From IMG/VR virus record IMGVR_UViG_3300046692_000161, positions 1-61,963 of that record: DNA of 61,963 bases, one strand, 5' to 3'. A model generated the notes under the pieces. That model did not search any database. It saw only the letters and a program-made list of their open reading frames with translations, and had not been told where the DNA came from. How positions within the stretch are numbered: the stretch's first letter is position 1; each line of letters starts with the position of its first letter. Shown here one piece after another: positions 42,921 through 50,230 of this stretch. The DNA comes from a virus. The translations under genes and the position numbers were made by a program.

Positions 42921-43837
42921 CCGAGCACAACATCATAAGCATCAGCGGCGGTAAGGACAGCACAGCGCTGTTATTGCTCGCCATTGAGCGGCAGACGGAA
43001 AATATGCAAGCGGTGTTTGCGGACACCGGCAACGAGCATCCACAAACCTACGAATATTTGCAGTACCTGGAGCAAGCCACCGGGGTGGCGATTCGCTGGG
43101 TCAAGGCCGACTTTGCGGTAGACATCGCGCGCAAGCGTGAATACGTCACCCATAAGTGGCCTGAAAAAGGCGTGCCCGACGAGGTTATCCAGGCCGCGCT
43201 GGGGGCGCTGGTGCCTACGGGTAATCCGTTCCTCGACCTGTGCATTTGGAAAGGTCGGTTCCCATCCTCACAAGCGGCATTCTGTTCGGAACAGTTGAAG
43301 CAACTGCCGATCATGAGCCAGGTCCAAGAGCCGCTGCTGTTGGCTGGCGATGACGTAGTGTCGTGGCAAGGTGTACGCGCTGACGAATCACCGCGTCGGG
43401 CATTACTGACTGAAAGGGAGTGCAAGGGCCAGCGGGAAAGCGGCGCGGAACTTTGGAATTACCGGCCAATCCTGAGCTGGAACGTAGAGCAAGTCTTTGC
43501 CATGCACGACAAGCACGGCATTAACAAAAACCCGCTCTACTCCCAAGGTATGGGGCGGGTTGGCTGCATGCCCTGCATCAATTGCAGAAAGGATGAATTG
43601 CTGGAGATTAGTCGGCGCTTCCCCGACCAGGTGGAGCGCATCGCAGAATGGGAACGTGCCGTAGGTAAAGCCAGCAAAGGTCAATCAGCGACCTTCTTCA
43701 CTTCGGATCGGCGCGGCCACGGCGTTCATGAGTTGGTTCAGTGGTCAAAAACCAGCAAGGGTATGGATAACCTGGACATCTTCCGGTCGGAAGACATCTA
43801 CCCGTCGTGTTCATCCATCTACGGCCTGTGTGAGTAA
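42917..43837 (+). CDS. PAPS-reductase-like PP-loop protein
   Basis: A 306-residue protein with the PP-loop SISGGKDSTALLLLA at residues 7-21, an ADTGNEHPQTYEYL second motif, a later SWQGVRADESPRRA and a Cys cluster GCMPCINCRKDEL near residue 215. These are shared by PAPS/APS reductases and DndC-type sulfur-transfer enzymes; phages often carry such genes in early regions. It could act in sulfur or nucleotide chemistry or in DNA or tRNA modification. Second PP-loop protein of this genome (see 15084). Confidence 0.8.
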   Translation: MTEHNIISISGGKDSTALLLLAIERQTENMQAVFADTGNEHPQTYEYLQYLEQATGVAIRWVKADFAVDIARKREYVTHKWPEKGVPDEVIQAALGALVPTGNPFLDLCIWKGRFPSSQAAFCSEQLKQLPIMSQVQEPLLLAGDDVVSWQGVRADESPRRALLTERECKGQRESGAELWNYRPILSWNVEQVFAMHDKHGINKNPLYSQGMGRVGCMPCINCRKDELLEISRRFPDQVERIAEWERAVGKASKGQSATFFTSDRRGHGVHELVQWSKTSKGMDNLDIFRSEDIYPSCSSIYGLCE

Positions 43838-43841
43838 TTGT

Positions 43842-44126
43842 ATGAACGCCGCCGAAAGGAAGCATTTGAGCAGGGTGGCCGCGTTTGGCTGTATTGCCTG
43901 TTACAAGCAAGACACACCGGGTACACCGGCCGAGATTCATCATCCTCGCGCCGGGGCTGGCATGAGCAAGAAGGCGTCGCACTTTGACGCCATTGGCTTG
44001 TGTCCGCCGCATCATCGAGGAACGGCAGGGTTGAGCATTCCAAGTATTCACGCTAGCAAGAACGCTTTCATCGAGGCCTTCGGCACCGAAGCGGAACTGC
44101 TGGAACTGTCGAAAGAACTGATCTAG
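43842..44126 (+). CDS. Ref-type RecA-dependent HNH nuclease
   Basis: A 94-residue protein. FGCIACYKQDTPGTPAEIHH, then ASHFDAIGLCPPHHRG and FGTEAELLELSKELI, match the P1 Ref family, HNH nucleases that cut at RecA-made displacement loops and stimulate recombination. The Cys pairs would bind zinc, and the His residues form the catalytic site. The start is ATG 43842; the ribosome site is weak, so translation may be coupled to the upstream gene. Confidence 0.8.
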   Translation: MNAAERKHLSRVAAFGCIACYKQDTPGTPAEIHHPRAGAGMSKKASHFDAIGLCPPHHRGTAGLSIPSIHASKNAFIEAFGTEAELLELSKELI

Positions 44127-44135
44127 GAGAATCAT

Positions 44136-44648
44136 ATGATTATTGGTGTTGACCCTGGCGGAACTGGCGCCCTTGTAGCGCTGGAGCATGATGGTTCTAT
44201 TATCGAAACGCTGATGATGCCGACGATCAAAATCGGCACCAAGACGCGCATCAACGGCGCGGCGATCGCGGGTTGGCTGGATGAACTGCGCAAGGACTCG
44301 AAGGCGATGTGTCATGCCTACCTGGAGCAGGTCAACGCCATGCCGAGTGGCCCACCAGGTAAGCGCCGGGCGATGGGGGTGGGCTCTGCCTTCACCTTCG
44401 GCCATGCCGCTGGTCTGGTTGAGGGGGTGCTGATGGGCGCGGGCATTCCGATAACCCTGGTCACACCGCAGGCCTGGAAGAAAAGCGCCGGCCTGATCGG
44501 TTCTGACAAGGATGCGGCTCGATCGCGTGCGATACAGCTCTACCCATCCTGTCGAATCTTAGACCTGAAGGGCAAAGGCCAGGCCGTCGCGGACGCCTTG
44601 CTAATTGCCCGACACGGGCTTTCGCGTGACCACGGTGGTTCTGTTTAA
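44136..44648 (+). CDS. RuvC-like Holliday junction resolvase
   Basis: A 170-residue protein with the RNase H-fold start IIGVDPGGTGALVALEHDG (first catalytic Asp6), AYLEQVNAMPSG with the second acidic residue, and a C-terminal KGQAVADALLIARHG with the last Asp. These are the four-acidic-residue landmarks of RuvC-like phage resolvases, which cut branched DNA before packaging. AGGAG precedes the ATG. Confidence 0.83.
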   Translation: MIIGVDPGGTGALVALEHDGSIIETLMMPTIKIGTKTRINGAAIAGWLDELRKDSKAMCHAYLEQVNAMPSGPPGKRRAMGVGSAFTFGHAAGLVEGVLMGAGIPITLVTPQAWKKSAGLIGSDKDAARSRAIQLYPSCRILDLKGKGQAVADALLIARHGLSRDHGGSV

Positions 44649-44678
44649 TTACCGTTCGGTCCTGTCAAGAAAAATAAC

Positions 44679-44687
44679 TGCTATATC
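44679..44687 (+). promoter_or_regulatory. Extended -10 promoter for the small RNA
   Basis: TGC then TATATC (44679-44687), an extended -10 that can work without a good -35. The predicted start (about 44693) coincides with the first base of the 5' hairpin of the structured RNA. Confidence 0.4.
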
Positions 44688-44692
44688 TGGTT

Positions 44693-44864
44693 GGAGTGCC
44701 GCGAGTTTTACGCGGTACACTCCCGCCGTGTGAAAAACGTGAACACACCCACCTTGGCGGGTGGTATTATTGGCATCAGGTCTTTCCAAGATCAGTGCAG
44801 GTTCGTTGCCCACCTGTCCGCCAACACCCTCACGGGTGACTGCTCTTGGAAAGGCCTTTTTTAT
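44693..44864 (+). ncRNA. Structured small RNA (about 170 nt) with branched terminator
   Basis: No credible protein lies between 44649 and 44886. Hairpin 1: GGAGTG+CCGCG (44693-44703) with CGCGG+CACTCC (44711-44723). Then CACCC/GGGTG. The 3' domain is closed by a 14-bp stem, AGGTCTTTCCAAGA (44778-44791) with TCTTGGAAAGGCCT (44844-44857), enclosing CAGGT/ACCTG and CACCC/GGGTG hairpins, so a three-way junction, and ends in T6. It could be a regulatory RNA or an attenuating leader for the downstream helix-turn-helix gene. No known family recognised. Confidence 0.55.
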
Positions 44865-44886
44865 TGGGCTTGTGAAAGTGAAAGGA

Positions 44887-45108
44887 ATGCAGTCGCAGTG
44901 CGCGTCAATCCTCAAGTGGTTGCGCGAAGGAAAGCCTCTTACCCCTCTGTTGGCCCTGGAAAAATTTGGCTGCTTACGTTTGGCCGCCAGGATCAACAAC
45001 CTGCGTGATTCAGGTCACGCCATCAATTCCACCATGATCGTCGTCACCAACCGCGACGGCAGCCAATCCAGGGTTGCCGAGTACCGCGCGGCCGGGGGTG
45101 AATCATGA
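44887..45108 (+). CDS. Winged-helix protein (HTH_39-like)
   Basis: A 73-residue protein. SILKWLREGKPLTPLLALEK, FGCLRLAARINNLRDSGHAI and SRVAEYRAA match the small winged-helix domain common in phage early regions. GGA lies close to the ATG; in-frame GTGs at 44872 and 44878 are possible starts. It follows the branched terminator, so its expression may depend on readthrough. ATGA overlap with the next gene. Confidence 0.7.
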   Translation: MQSQCASILKWLREGKPLTPLLALEKFGCLRLAARINNLRDSGHAINSTMIVVTNRDGSQSRVAEYRAAGGES

Positions 45109-45470
45109 TGCCCGCTTGCTCGAACACCGTGCACCGCACCGCGCGGCGCCAGCACACTTGCATCGAATGCCGCACCACCATCCAGCCGGGTGACGTCTAC
45201 GAATACGCCTCGGGCGTGTGGGAAGGGCGGCCGGAGAGCTTCAAGACCTGCCAGCCGTGCGTCGATGCGCGCAACTTCTACGAGGGCGATTGCGACTCGG
45301 TGTCGTTCCGTGACAACGAGGAAGGCGCGTTTTGCTTCGGTCAGGTGGAACAAGACCTGATCGACTTCGCGGGGGATTGCCAACCAGGTACTGGCTTGAA
45401 GTTCGGCGCCTATCGCCATGCCATTGGCATCAAGCGCCGCCGTGCCGCTGCGTTCGGGGGTAAGTCATGA
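45105..45470 (+). CDS. Unknown phage protein with zinc-type Cys pairs
   Basis: A 121-residue protein with HTCIECRTTIQPGDVYEYAS and a later CQPCVDARNF pair, the pattern of a small zinc-binding domain widely seen in Pseudomonas and enterobacterial phages. Function unknown. Overlaps both neighbours by four bases. Confidence 0.65.
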   Translation: MMPACSNTVHRTARRQHTCIECRTTIQPGDVYEYASGVWEGRPESFKTCQPCVDARNFYEGDCDSVSFRDNEEGAFCFGQVEQDLIDFAGDCQPGTGLKFGAYRHAIGIKRRRAAAFGGKS

Positions 45471-45850
45471 GCGACGTAATCGCAAAGGAAAAACTCGCCT
45501 ACCAGGCCTTTCGTGAGTTCATCGAAGACAATCGGGATCTTCTCGCGCTCGTAGCGAGCCAGGGTGATGGTGAGTGCGGGGCATTGCTCGAAGTGATGAA
45601 GTCAATTCTGCTTGTGCCTGAGCCTGAGCTGGCGCGCGGGCGTCGAAAGCAAAAGATCAGCGGCACACTTCGGACGGCTGTATTTGAACGCGACATGTAC
45701 CGCTGCAAGCGTTGTGGCGATCACCGCGACCTGTGCGCCGATCACATCCACCCTGAAGCGCTTGGCGGCAAGGCAACCATGGACAACCTTCAGACGCTAT
45801 GCCGCCCCTGCAACTCCAAGAAGGGCGCAAAGGTCGAGGTGGCATCATGA
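45467..45850 (+). CDS. HNH endonuclease
   Basis: A 127-residue protein. The C-terminal half is a classic HNH domain: RDMYRCKRCGDHRDLCADHI, HPEALGGKATMDNLQTLCRP, CNSKKGAK, with two CxxC pairs for structural zinc and the D/H-I-H core. The N-terminal 60 residues are helical. In an early operon it may act in recombination or against competing DNA. Confidence 0.83.
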   Translation: MSDVIAKEKLAYQAFREFIEDNRDLLALVASQGDGECGALLEVMKSILLVPEPELARGRRKQKISGTLRTAVFERDMYRCKRCGDHRDLCADHIHPEALGGKATMDNLQTLCRPCNSKKGAKVEVAS

Positions 45851-46629
45851 GCATGCTTTTCAACTTCCGGCCGCTAGTGGTCAATCCAGGGCTCGCGTCG
45901 TCGATCGGTTTGAACGAGGCGATCGTGCTGCAGCAAATCAAGTATTGGACGATCGAGACAGATGCGGGGGTCGAGCATAAGGGCTTGCGCTGGGTCTACA
46001 ACACGCATGAGCAGTGGGCCGAGCAGTTCCCGTTCTGGTCAGTGGATACCGTCAAGCGCACCTTGTCGTCGCTGGTCAAGCAGGGTTTGGTGTTCGTTGA
46101 AAAGCTGAACAAGGCCAAGCATGACCAGACGAATTACTACGCGATTAACCACCGCTCTAATGCCCTGATCGATCAGGGCAACTTACCCCCAATCGATGAG
46201 GGCAAAACACCCCCCATCGATCAGGGCAATTTGCCCTCATCGAGCGGGGCAAAACGCCCTGATGTTACAGAGACTACAACAGAGATTACTACAGAGACTA
46301 CACAACAAGCCTTTGGTCTATTCTGGGAATCAAGCCTGAAAAATGGCAGCAAGAAGAAGGCTCACGAACTGTTCACGAACTACTGCAAGCGGACCAAGAC
46401 CGACCCTATGGCGTTCGCCCTGGTGCTGGTCAACGACACCGCCGCTCGCAAGAAGGCCAATCAGTTCGGCTTCGACAAGCTGCATGTGACGACCTACCTG
46501 AATCAGGAGCGCTGGAACGACACCGTGCAGGCCGCCGCACCAGGTAAGCCAACGCTCAATCAAGACTTCGCCGCCAAGACCTACGAGGGCACTGCCAATG
46601 ATGACTTCGCCGATTTCCTCAAGGACTGA
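45847..46629 (+). CDS. Replication initiator, lambda O-like
   Basis: A 260-residue protein, ATGA-coupled to the HNH gene. The N-terminal 105 residues are a winged-helix DNA-binding domain (SSIGLNEAIVLQQIKYWTIE, then SVDTVKRTLSSLVKQGLVFV) as in phage replication proteins. Residues 107-138 are four eight-residue repeats (LIDQGNLP, PIDEGKTP, PIDQGNLP, SSSGAKRP) encoded by DNA iterons. A Thr/Glu linker and a C-terminal helical domain with NQFGFDKLHVTTYLNQERW follow. It is upstream of a DnaC-like loader, as lambda O is upstream of P. Confidence 0.8.
   Translation: MSMLFNFRPLVVNPGLASSIGLNEAIVLQQIKYWTIETDAGVEHKGLRWVYNTHEQWAEQFPFWSVDTVKRTLSSLVKQGLVFVEKLNKAKHDQTNYYAINHRSNALIDQGNLPPIDEGKTPPIDQGNLPSSSGAKRPDVTETTTEITTETTQQAFGLFWESSLKNGSKKKAHELFTNYCKRTKTDPMAFALVLVNDTAARKKANQFGFDKLHVTTYLNQERWNDTVQAAAPGKPTLNQDFAAKTYEGTANDDFADFLKD
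46161..46310 (+). other. Probable lytic origin inside the O-like gene
   Basis: ATCGATCAGGGCA-type repeats start at 46168, 46192, 46216 and 46239 (spacing 24, 24, 23). The first lies in a perfect 20-bp palindrome, TGCCCTGATCGATCAGGGCA (46161-46180). An A/T-richer stretch follows (46261-46320, many ACAGAGACTAC-like units). Iterons within the initiator gene followed by an A/T-rich unwinding region is the lambda ori design. Confidence 0.65.
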
Positions 46630-46633
46630 GCCC

Positions 46634-47602
46634 ATGGACGATCTGAAACTGGTAAGCGTCCGCGGCATGTGCCAAACCCACGGCGCCTGGTCGCATGAAG
46701 TCCCGCGCATCAGCGCCGAGCAAGCCAAGGGCCAGTGCCCGGAATGCACGCCGGTGCCCAAGCCGGTGCGCTTCGACATCGTGGAACTCAAGGGCCATTG
46801 CGAACAACACGCCGCTTGGGTCAACCAGGTGCCGGCAGTCCTGGCCAACCGCATGGCCGATCGTTGCCCGACCTGCGCCAACGAGGCGGCCAGCGCCAAG
46901 GAGCGCGACCAGGCCCAAGCCCAACGCGCAGGCCTGGTCGGCAAGCGTGCCAGCCAGATGCGCAAGCTGTTCGACGGCGCCGAGATTCCGAAGCGCTTCA
47001 CCGCGCGCACCTTCGAGAACTATCGAGCCGAAGAGGGCAACCCGAACCAGGCCCTGGCGCTGACGCGCTCGAGGAAATTCGCCGAGAACTTCCCGCGGGC
47101 CACCGAGCTGGGCGCCAACTTCGTGTTTTGCGGCAAGCCTGGCACCGGCAAGACGCACCTGGCCTGCGCGATCGGTAACGCGGTGATGCGCAACCATGGC
47201 GCCAGCGCCCTGTTCATCACCGTGTTCGATGCGATCCAGCGCGTGAAGGCGACCTACAGCGACAAGGACCAATCGGAGCGCTCGGTGATGCAGAGCTTTG
47301 CCGAGCCGGACCTGTTGATTCTCGATGAGGTGGGCGTGCAGTTCGGGACCGACTACGAGAAGGTGATCATCACCGACATCATCAACCGCCGGTACAACGA
47401 CATGCGCCCGACCATCATCCTGTCCAACCTGGACGAAAAGGAACTGGGCGAGTACCTGGGCGCGCGGGTCATGGATCGCATGTTCGAGGGTGGCGGCGGG
47501 GTGATCGCCTTCGATTGGGACAGCTACCGGGCCAAGGTGGCCAAGGATGAAAACCTACCGTGCGGGACGTACCAGGCGCCGGATTGGATGCACGCCGAGT
47601 AA
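46634..47602 (+). CDS. DnaC-like helicase loader ATPase
   Basis: A 322-residue protein (ATG 46634, AGGA nine bases upstream). The N-terminus has two tandem small zinc modules (CQTHGAW...GQCPEC and CEQHAAW...DRCPTC). The AAA+ core has Walker A FCGKPGTGKTHLACAIG (about 175-190), Walker B LLILDEVGVQ and sensor 1 TIILSNLDEKEL. DnaC-type proteins load the replicative helicase at the origin. Last gene of the early operon. Confidence 0.85.
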   Translation: MDDLKLVSVRGMCQTHGAWSHEVPRISAEQAKGQCPECTPVPKPVRFDIVELKGHCEQHAAWVNQVPAVLANRMADRCPTCANEAASAKERDQAQAQRAGLVGKRASQMRKLFDGAEIPKRFTARTFENYRAEEGNPNQALALTRSRKFAENFPRATELGANFVFCGKPGTGKTHLACAIGNAVMRNHGASALFITVFDAIQRVKATYSDKDQSERSVMQSFAEPDLLILDEVGVQFGTDYEKVIITDIINRRYNDMRPTIILSNLDEKELGEYLGARVMDRMFEGGGGVIAFDWDSYRAKVAKDENLPCGTYQAPDWMHAE

Positions 47603-47679
47603 TGCACGCCGGGCGGCCGGACCAATCCGCCGCCTGGCTTCGCCGCTTGGGGCAAGCCGAGATTTAACCGATAAAGTCT

Positions 47680-47713
47680 AGGCCACGGTAGGGCTTTTGC
47701 CCTATCGTGGCTT
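47680..47713. other. Strong hairpin after the early operon
   Basis: GGCCACGGTAGGGC (47681-47694) pairs with GCCCTATCGTGGCT (47699-47712) with two G-U pairs around a TTTT loop. There is no trailing T-run. Probably an mRNA 3'-end or processing element. The 194-base gap 47603-47796 shows no gene. Confidence 0.45.
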
Positions 47714-47796
47714 AGGCGCGCTCTCAGAGCGTTCCAGCAAGCTAGGGTTTTTTGGGGTTGTCGGGGAGGGCAGGCCCACCAAACAGGAGAAAGCAC

Positions 47797-47958
47797 ATGA
47801 CGTATGTGAAGGGCTACGGGCTGCTGGCGGGGTATTGGCTGCTGACACAGGTGGCGGGGCTGAATTACTGGCAGATCGACGGCGCCAGTCGGCCCGTTTG
47901 GATTGCGGGCGCGCTGGCGGTGTTGGTGTTGGCGCCCAGGCGGCGCCAGGTGACTTAG
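47797..47958 (+). CDS. Small two-helix membrane protein
   Basis: A 53-residue protein with GGAG seven bases upstream. Two hydrophobic segments (GYGLLAGYWLLTQVAGL and PVWIAGALAVLVLA) are followed by a basic tail (PRRRQVT). It overlaps tail-to-tail with the reverse gene at 47955. Function unknown. Confidence 0.55.
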   Translation: MTYVKGYGLLAGYWLLTQVAGLNYWQIDGASRPVWIAGALAVLVLAPRRRQVT

Positions 47959-48164
47959 GGTTTTTTCAACCAGGCGAGGCCGAACTGCTCGCAGCGCCTG
48001 ATGTTGCGGTAAATGGTCCGGTCATGGACGCCGAAGACGCTGGCGATGTTCTTCCAGATCACGCCAGCGTGGTACATCTCGTAGGCCAGCGCCAGGTCAG
48101 CGCGCCCCATCCGGCAATCGATGCCGATGCGCCGACCGACTACGCGCGGGAAGCGATCCGTCAC
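47955..48164 (-). CDS. Small helix-turn-helix protein
   Basis: A 69-residue protein starting at GTG 48164, overlapping the upstream stop (GTGA) with GGAG eight bases before. YEMYHAGVIWKNIASVFGVH then DRTIYRNIRR is a helix-turn-helix of the resolvase/sigma kind. Last gene of the leftward accessory cluster; likely a regulator. Confidence 0.65.
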   Translation of the reverse strand: MTDRFPRVVGRRIGIDCRMGRADLALAYEMYHAGVIWKNIASVFGVHDRTIYRNIRRCEQFGLAWLKKP

Positions 48165-48526
48165 TGCTGCTCTCCATCGCGCTGCATCATGAAAGCCAGG
48201 CTTTCGTTTGTGATGCGAGGCAAGTACATGCGGTTCGATGCGTGGCGATGCCGAGCACAAAACAGGCTACCGTTGGCGCGTGATGCTTGGCAGTGGACGC
48301 CACCTAAGCTGGCCGCGCACACCTTGGGCTCGCTGTGCGCCAGGCTGAGAAGGCGCAACTTGTCGCCTTCGCGGCTGAACACGGCAGTAGCGGTCATGTC
48401 GCTGCCGGGCTTGCCCGGGTCGATTGACATCAACCCAGCCTTGATCCCGGTGTTGTCGCACCAGGCGCAATCGTCAAAGCCAGGCTCCGTGCAGGCGCCT
48501 TCGCAGAATTCGCAATTAACGGTCAT
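48161..48526 (-). CDS. Unknown protein with zinc-type Cys clusters
   Basis: A 121-residue protein starting at ATG 48526 with GGAGG six bases upstream. CEFCEGACTEPGFDDCAWC at the start is a four-Cys (DnaJ-type) zinc module; a second cluster lies around residues 75-100 (C...C...C). Function unknown. Confidence 0.65.
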   Translation of the reverse strand: MTVNCEFCEGACTEPGFDDCAWCDNTGIKAGLMSIDPGKPGSDMTATAVFSREGDKLRLLSLAHSEPKVCAASLGGVHCQASRANGSLFCARHRHASNRMYLPRITNESLAFMMQRDGEQQ

Positions 48527-48668
48527 AGTTGGCCTCCAGTCGGCGGTCGTGTTCGTCCGAGCGGTAATCGCCGCACGACTCCAGGTCGGTGTCGGGTTCG
48601 TCGAAGTCGCAGCTCGGGCCGGCGTCCGGCTCGTCGTCCGGCTCCAGGTACAGGTCATAGGGGGTCAT
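48516..48668 (-). CDS. Small acidic protein
   Basis: A 50-residue very acidic protein (starts MTPYDLYLEPDDEPDAG). Its ATG overlaps the upstream stop by four bases (ATGA), GGAG lies nine bases before, and its end overlaps the next gene by 11 bases. This packing makes it a likely real gene. Function unknown; a DNA mimic is conceivable but not shown. Confidence 0.55.
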   Translation of the reverse strand: MTPYDLYLEPDDEPDAGPSCDFDEPDTDLESCGDYRSDEHDRRLEANYDR

Positions 48669-49255
48669 TGCTGCGCTCTCCGCTGTGCTTCACGTTTTGC
48701 GTGGTCGCGCGAATACAGGGCCAGGTCGGCAACGGCATAGGCTTCGTTGGTCATGTCGAGCATGGCCTTCTTGAGGGGGTTGTTTGCGATCAGCCCCACC
48801 AGGATGCGCATCGCGAAGTCGTCGCGCAGGTCGTCGAGGAATTGATTCGTTGGTTCCGGCGCAGGCTTGGCGATCAGGCTGGCAATGTATTCCTCCAGCG
48901 ACACGGTATCGCGCCACCAGTCGACCGGGTCATGCGTGGCGCCGAAGCGCTCGCACAGCGAACGGTGGAAATTCTTGAAAGCCTTTTCACCTTTGTGTGG
49001 CGCGTGATCGGCCGGGACGGTGTTCACCGCCTTCAGCCAGCTTTGAAACCCGGTTGCCACTTGGCGCAGTGCCGGCGGCGACGTGACGACGCCAGCCTCA
49101 CTGACGCACAGCGCTTGCCAGCCGACGCCGGGCAGATTGATTTGCAGCAGTTGGTGGGCGCCCTTGCCGTCGCGGTACTCGATGCCGGTGGAGCTCAGGA
49201 AGGCGCGCAGGGGTTGAATCTGGTCTTTTTTGAATCGGTTGCGGTCGTGTGCCAT
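48665..49255 (-). CDS. Unknown phage protein
   Basis: A 196-residue protein starting at ATG 49255 (GAGG eight bases upstream; an earlier in-frame start lacks one). The N-terminal 80 residues form a compact domain (RNRFKKDQIQPLRAFLSSTG, then VGWQALCVSEAG); the rest is helical. Not recognised. Confidence 0.6.
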   Translation of the reverse strand: MAHDRNRFKKDQIQPLRAFLSSTGIEYRDGKGAHQLLQINLPGVGWQALCVSEAGVVTSPPALRQVATGFQSWLKAVNTVPADHAPHKGEKAFKNFHRSLCERFGATHDPVDWWRDTVSLEEYIASLIAKPAPEPTNQFLDDLRDDFAMRILVGLIANNPLKKAMLDMTNEAYAVADLALYSRDHAKREAQRRAQQ

Positions 49256-49269
49256 GGGGAAAACCTCGA

Positions 49270-49623
49270 TTAGTCGCAATAAAAACAGGTGGTGTAGCCC
49301 TTGTTGACGCGGCGCTTCAGGCACGACTGGCACCAGCCAGCCAGGCCTTTGCGCTCGGCCAGCTGGTCGGCATTGAGCTTGCCGTTGAAGTTCTGCGCGC
49401 GGTCTACGATCTTGTTGTGCTTCGGTTTGTGCTTCTGAATCAGGCGGAACTCTTCGGCCAGCATTTCCTGGGCGTTGTCGAAGGTGCGCAACACGGTGAA
49501 TTTGAACGGTTTGCCGTTCGCCTTGTGCCAGCGAAAGCGCGCCGCGGGCTCTTGAACGGTCGTGCCGATGTAGACGATTACGCCATCGACTTCGCCCTTG
49601 TAGACGCTGTGTGTACGGCTCAT
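49270..49623 (-). CDS. GIY-YIG-like nuclease with C-terminal zinc finger
   Basis: A 117-residue protein (ATG 49623, GAGG seven bases upstream). VYKGEVDGVIVYIGTTVQEP and the following RFRWHKANGK give the GIY-YIG-like core with a conserved Arg; EEFRLIQKHKPKHN supplies the Glu helix. The C-terminus has CQSCLKRRVNKGYTTCFYC, a four-Cys zinc finger. A small mobile or defence-type nuclease; the first Y of the motif is replaced, so activity is uncertain. Confidence 0.65.
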   Translation of the reverse strand: MSRTHSVYKGEVDGVIVYIGTTVQEPAARFRWHKANGKPFKFTVLRTFDNAQEMLAEEFRLIQKHKPKHNKIVDRAQNFNGKLNADQLAERKGLAGWCQSCLKRRVNKGYTTCFYCD

Positions 49624-49693
49624 GTGGGGCCTCGTTTGGTGTTGGTGGTGCTTCAGGAAAGCGCTCTCGCGGGAAAGCGCAGACCTCAAACGC

Positions 49694-49924
49694 CTAGATC
49701 AACTTGGCGGCGTGGGCGATCCACCAGGCGATCAAGCTGAGAATGCCGACGATGATGACCAGGCCCAGCAGGGCATCGCGGACCGGATGCTTGATGGTGT
49801 TGGTGGGCGCGATCAGCGTCGTCAGCGGTGGCTTTTCGCCGGGTTGGAAGCGGTGGCCCTTGGCGGTCCAGTGGTCCCAAAACCGGGCTTCCTTGCGGGT
49901 CAAACGGGTGGCTTGCGTTTTCAT
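49694..49924 (-). CDS. C-terminally membrane-anchored small protein
   Basis: A 76-residue protein (ATG 49924, GGAG nine bases upstream) with a basic N-terminus (RLTRKEARFWDHWTAKGHRF) and one C-terminal membrane segment (LLGLVIIVGILSLIAWWIAH). Function unknown. Confidence 0.6.
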   Translation of the reverse strand: MKTQATRLTRKEARFWDHWTAKGHRFQPGEKPPLTTLIAPTNTIKHPVRDALLGLVIIVGILSLIAWWIAHAAKLI

Positions 49925-50013
49925 CCGGCGAAACTCCATAAGGCGAAGAGGGTGGCCACCAGGTGGGCGGCCATGACCAAAACGGCAGTCAGGTACAGCG
50001 TCAGGCGGCACAT
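49921..50013 (-). CDS. Tiny membrane peptide
   Basis: A 30-residue open frame that is almost entirely one membrane helix (LTLYLTAVLVMAAHLVATLF). Its TGA overlaps the next ATG by four bases and its start lies inside the end of the upstream gene, which suggests coupled translation. There is no clear ribosome site of its own. Confidence 0.4.
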   Translation of the reverse strand: MCRLTLYLTAVLVMAAHLVATLFALWSFAG

Positions 50014-50219
50014 GCGCGGTTACGGCGCTGCGCTCGAATGAGGCTGATCAGGACGGTTTCGTTCGCGTGTTCGCGCGGCTTGATCAGGTCGGCGGCCAGG
50101 GCAAAGCCCAACATGGACTCGGCGGCGTGCAACATGCGCTCGGCAAAGTCGTCGCGTTCGGTCTTGCGGGCTTGCTCCAGGTGATCATCGATCAGGGCGC
50201 GGGCGGCTTTAGGGATCAT
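50001..50219 (-). CDS. Small unknown helical protein
   Basis: A 72-residue helical protein (ATG 50219, GGAG seven bases upstream) with ARALIDDHLEQARKTERDDF and AAESMLGFALAADLI. Of a kind common in accessory clusters of Pseudomonas phages; function unknown. Confidence 0.6.
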   Translation of the reverse strand: MIPKAARALIDDHLEQARKTERDDFAERMLHAAESMLGFALAADLIKPREHANETVLISLIRAQRRNRACAA

Positions 50220-50230
50220 GGTCGGGCTCC

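Noticed and set aside
44649-44999. Reverse open frame of 116 codons
   Set aside because: No ribosome site, runs opposite the operon and across the terminator; composition not protein-like.
44691-45008. Forward open frame of 105 codons through the structured RNA
   Set aside because: Its first half is made of the RNA hairpins and its second half overlaps the winged-helix gene in another frame. No ribosome site.
46330-47010. Reverse open frame of 226 codons across the O-like and DnaC-like genes
   Set aside because: Antisense shadow; both sense genes have clear motifs.
47738-47760. TTTTTT after a short CGCTC/GAGCG hairpin as a terminator
   Set aside because: The stem is only five pairs and lies too far from the T-run. 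The nearby 14-bp hairpin lacks a T-run.
24385-47770. KOPS-like sites (GGGNAGGG) at 24385 (reverse), 39923 and 47763 as targets of the RdgC-FtsK gamma protein
   Set aside because: With this GC content about twenty are expected by chance, so the few I spotted are no evidence of enrichment or polarity. A full count per strand is needed.
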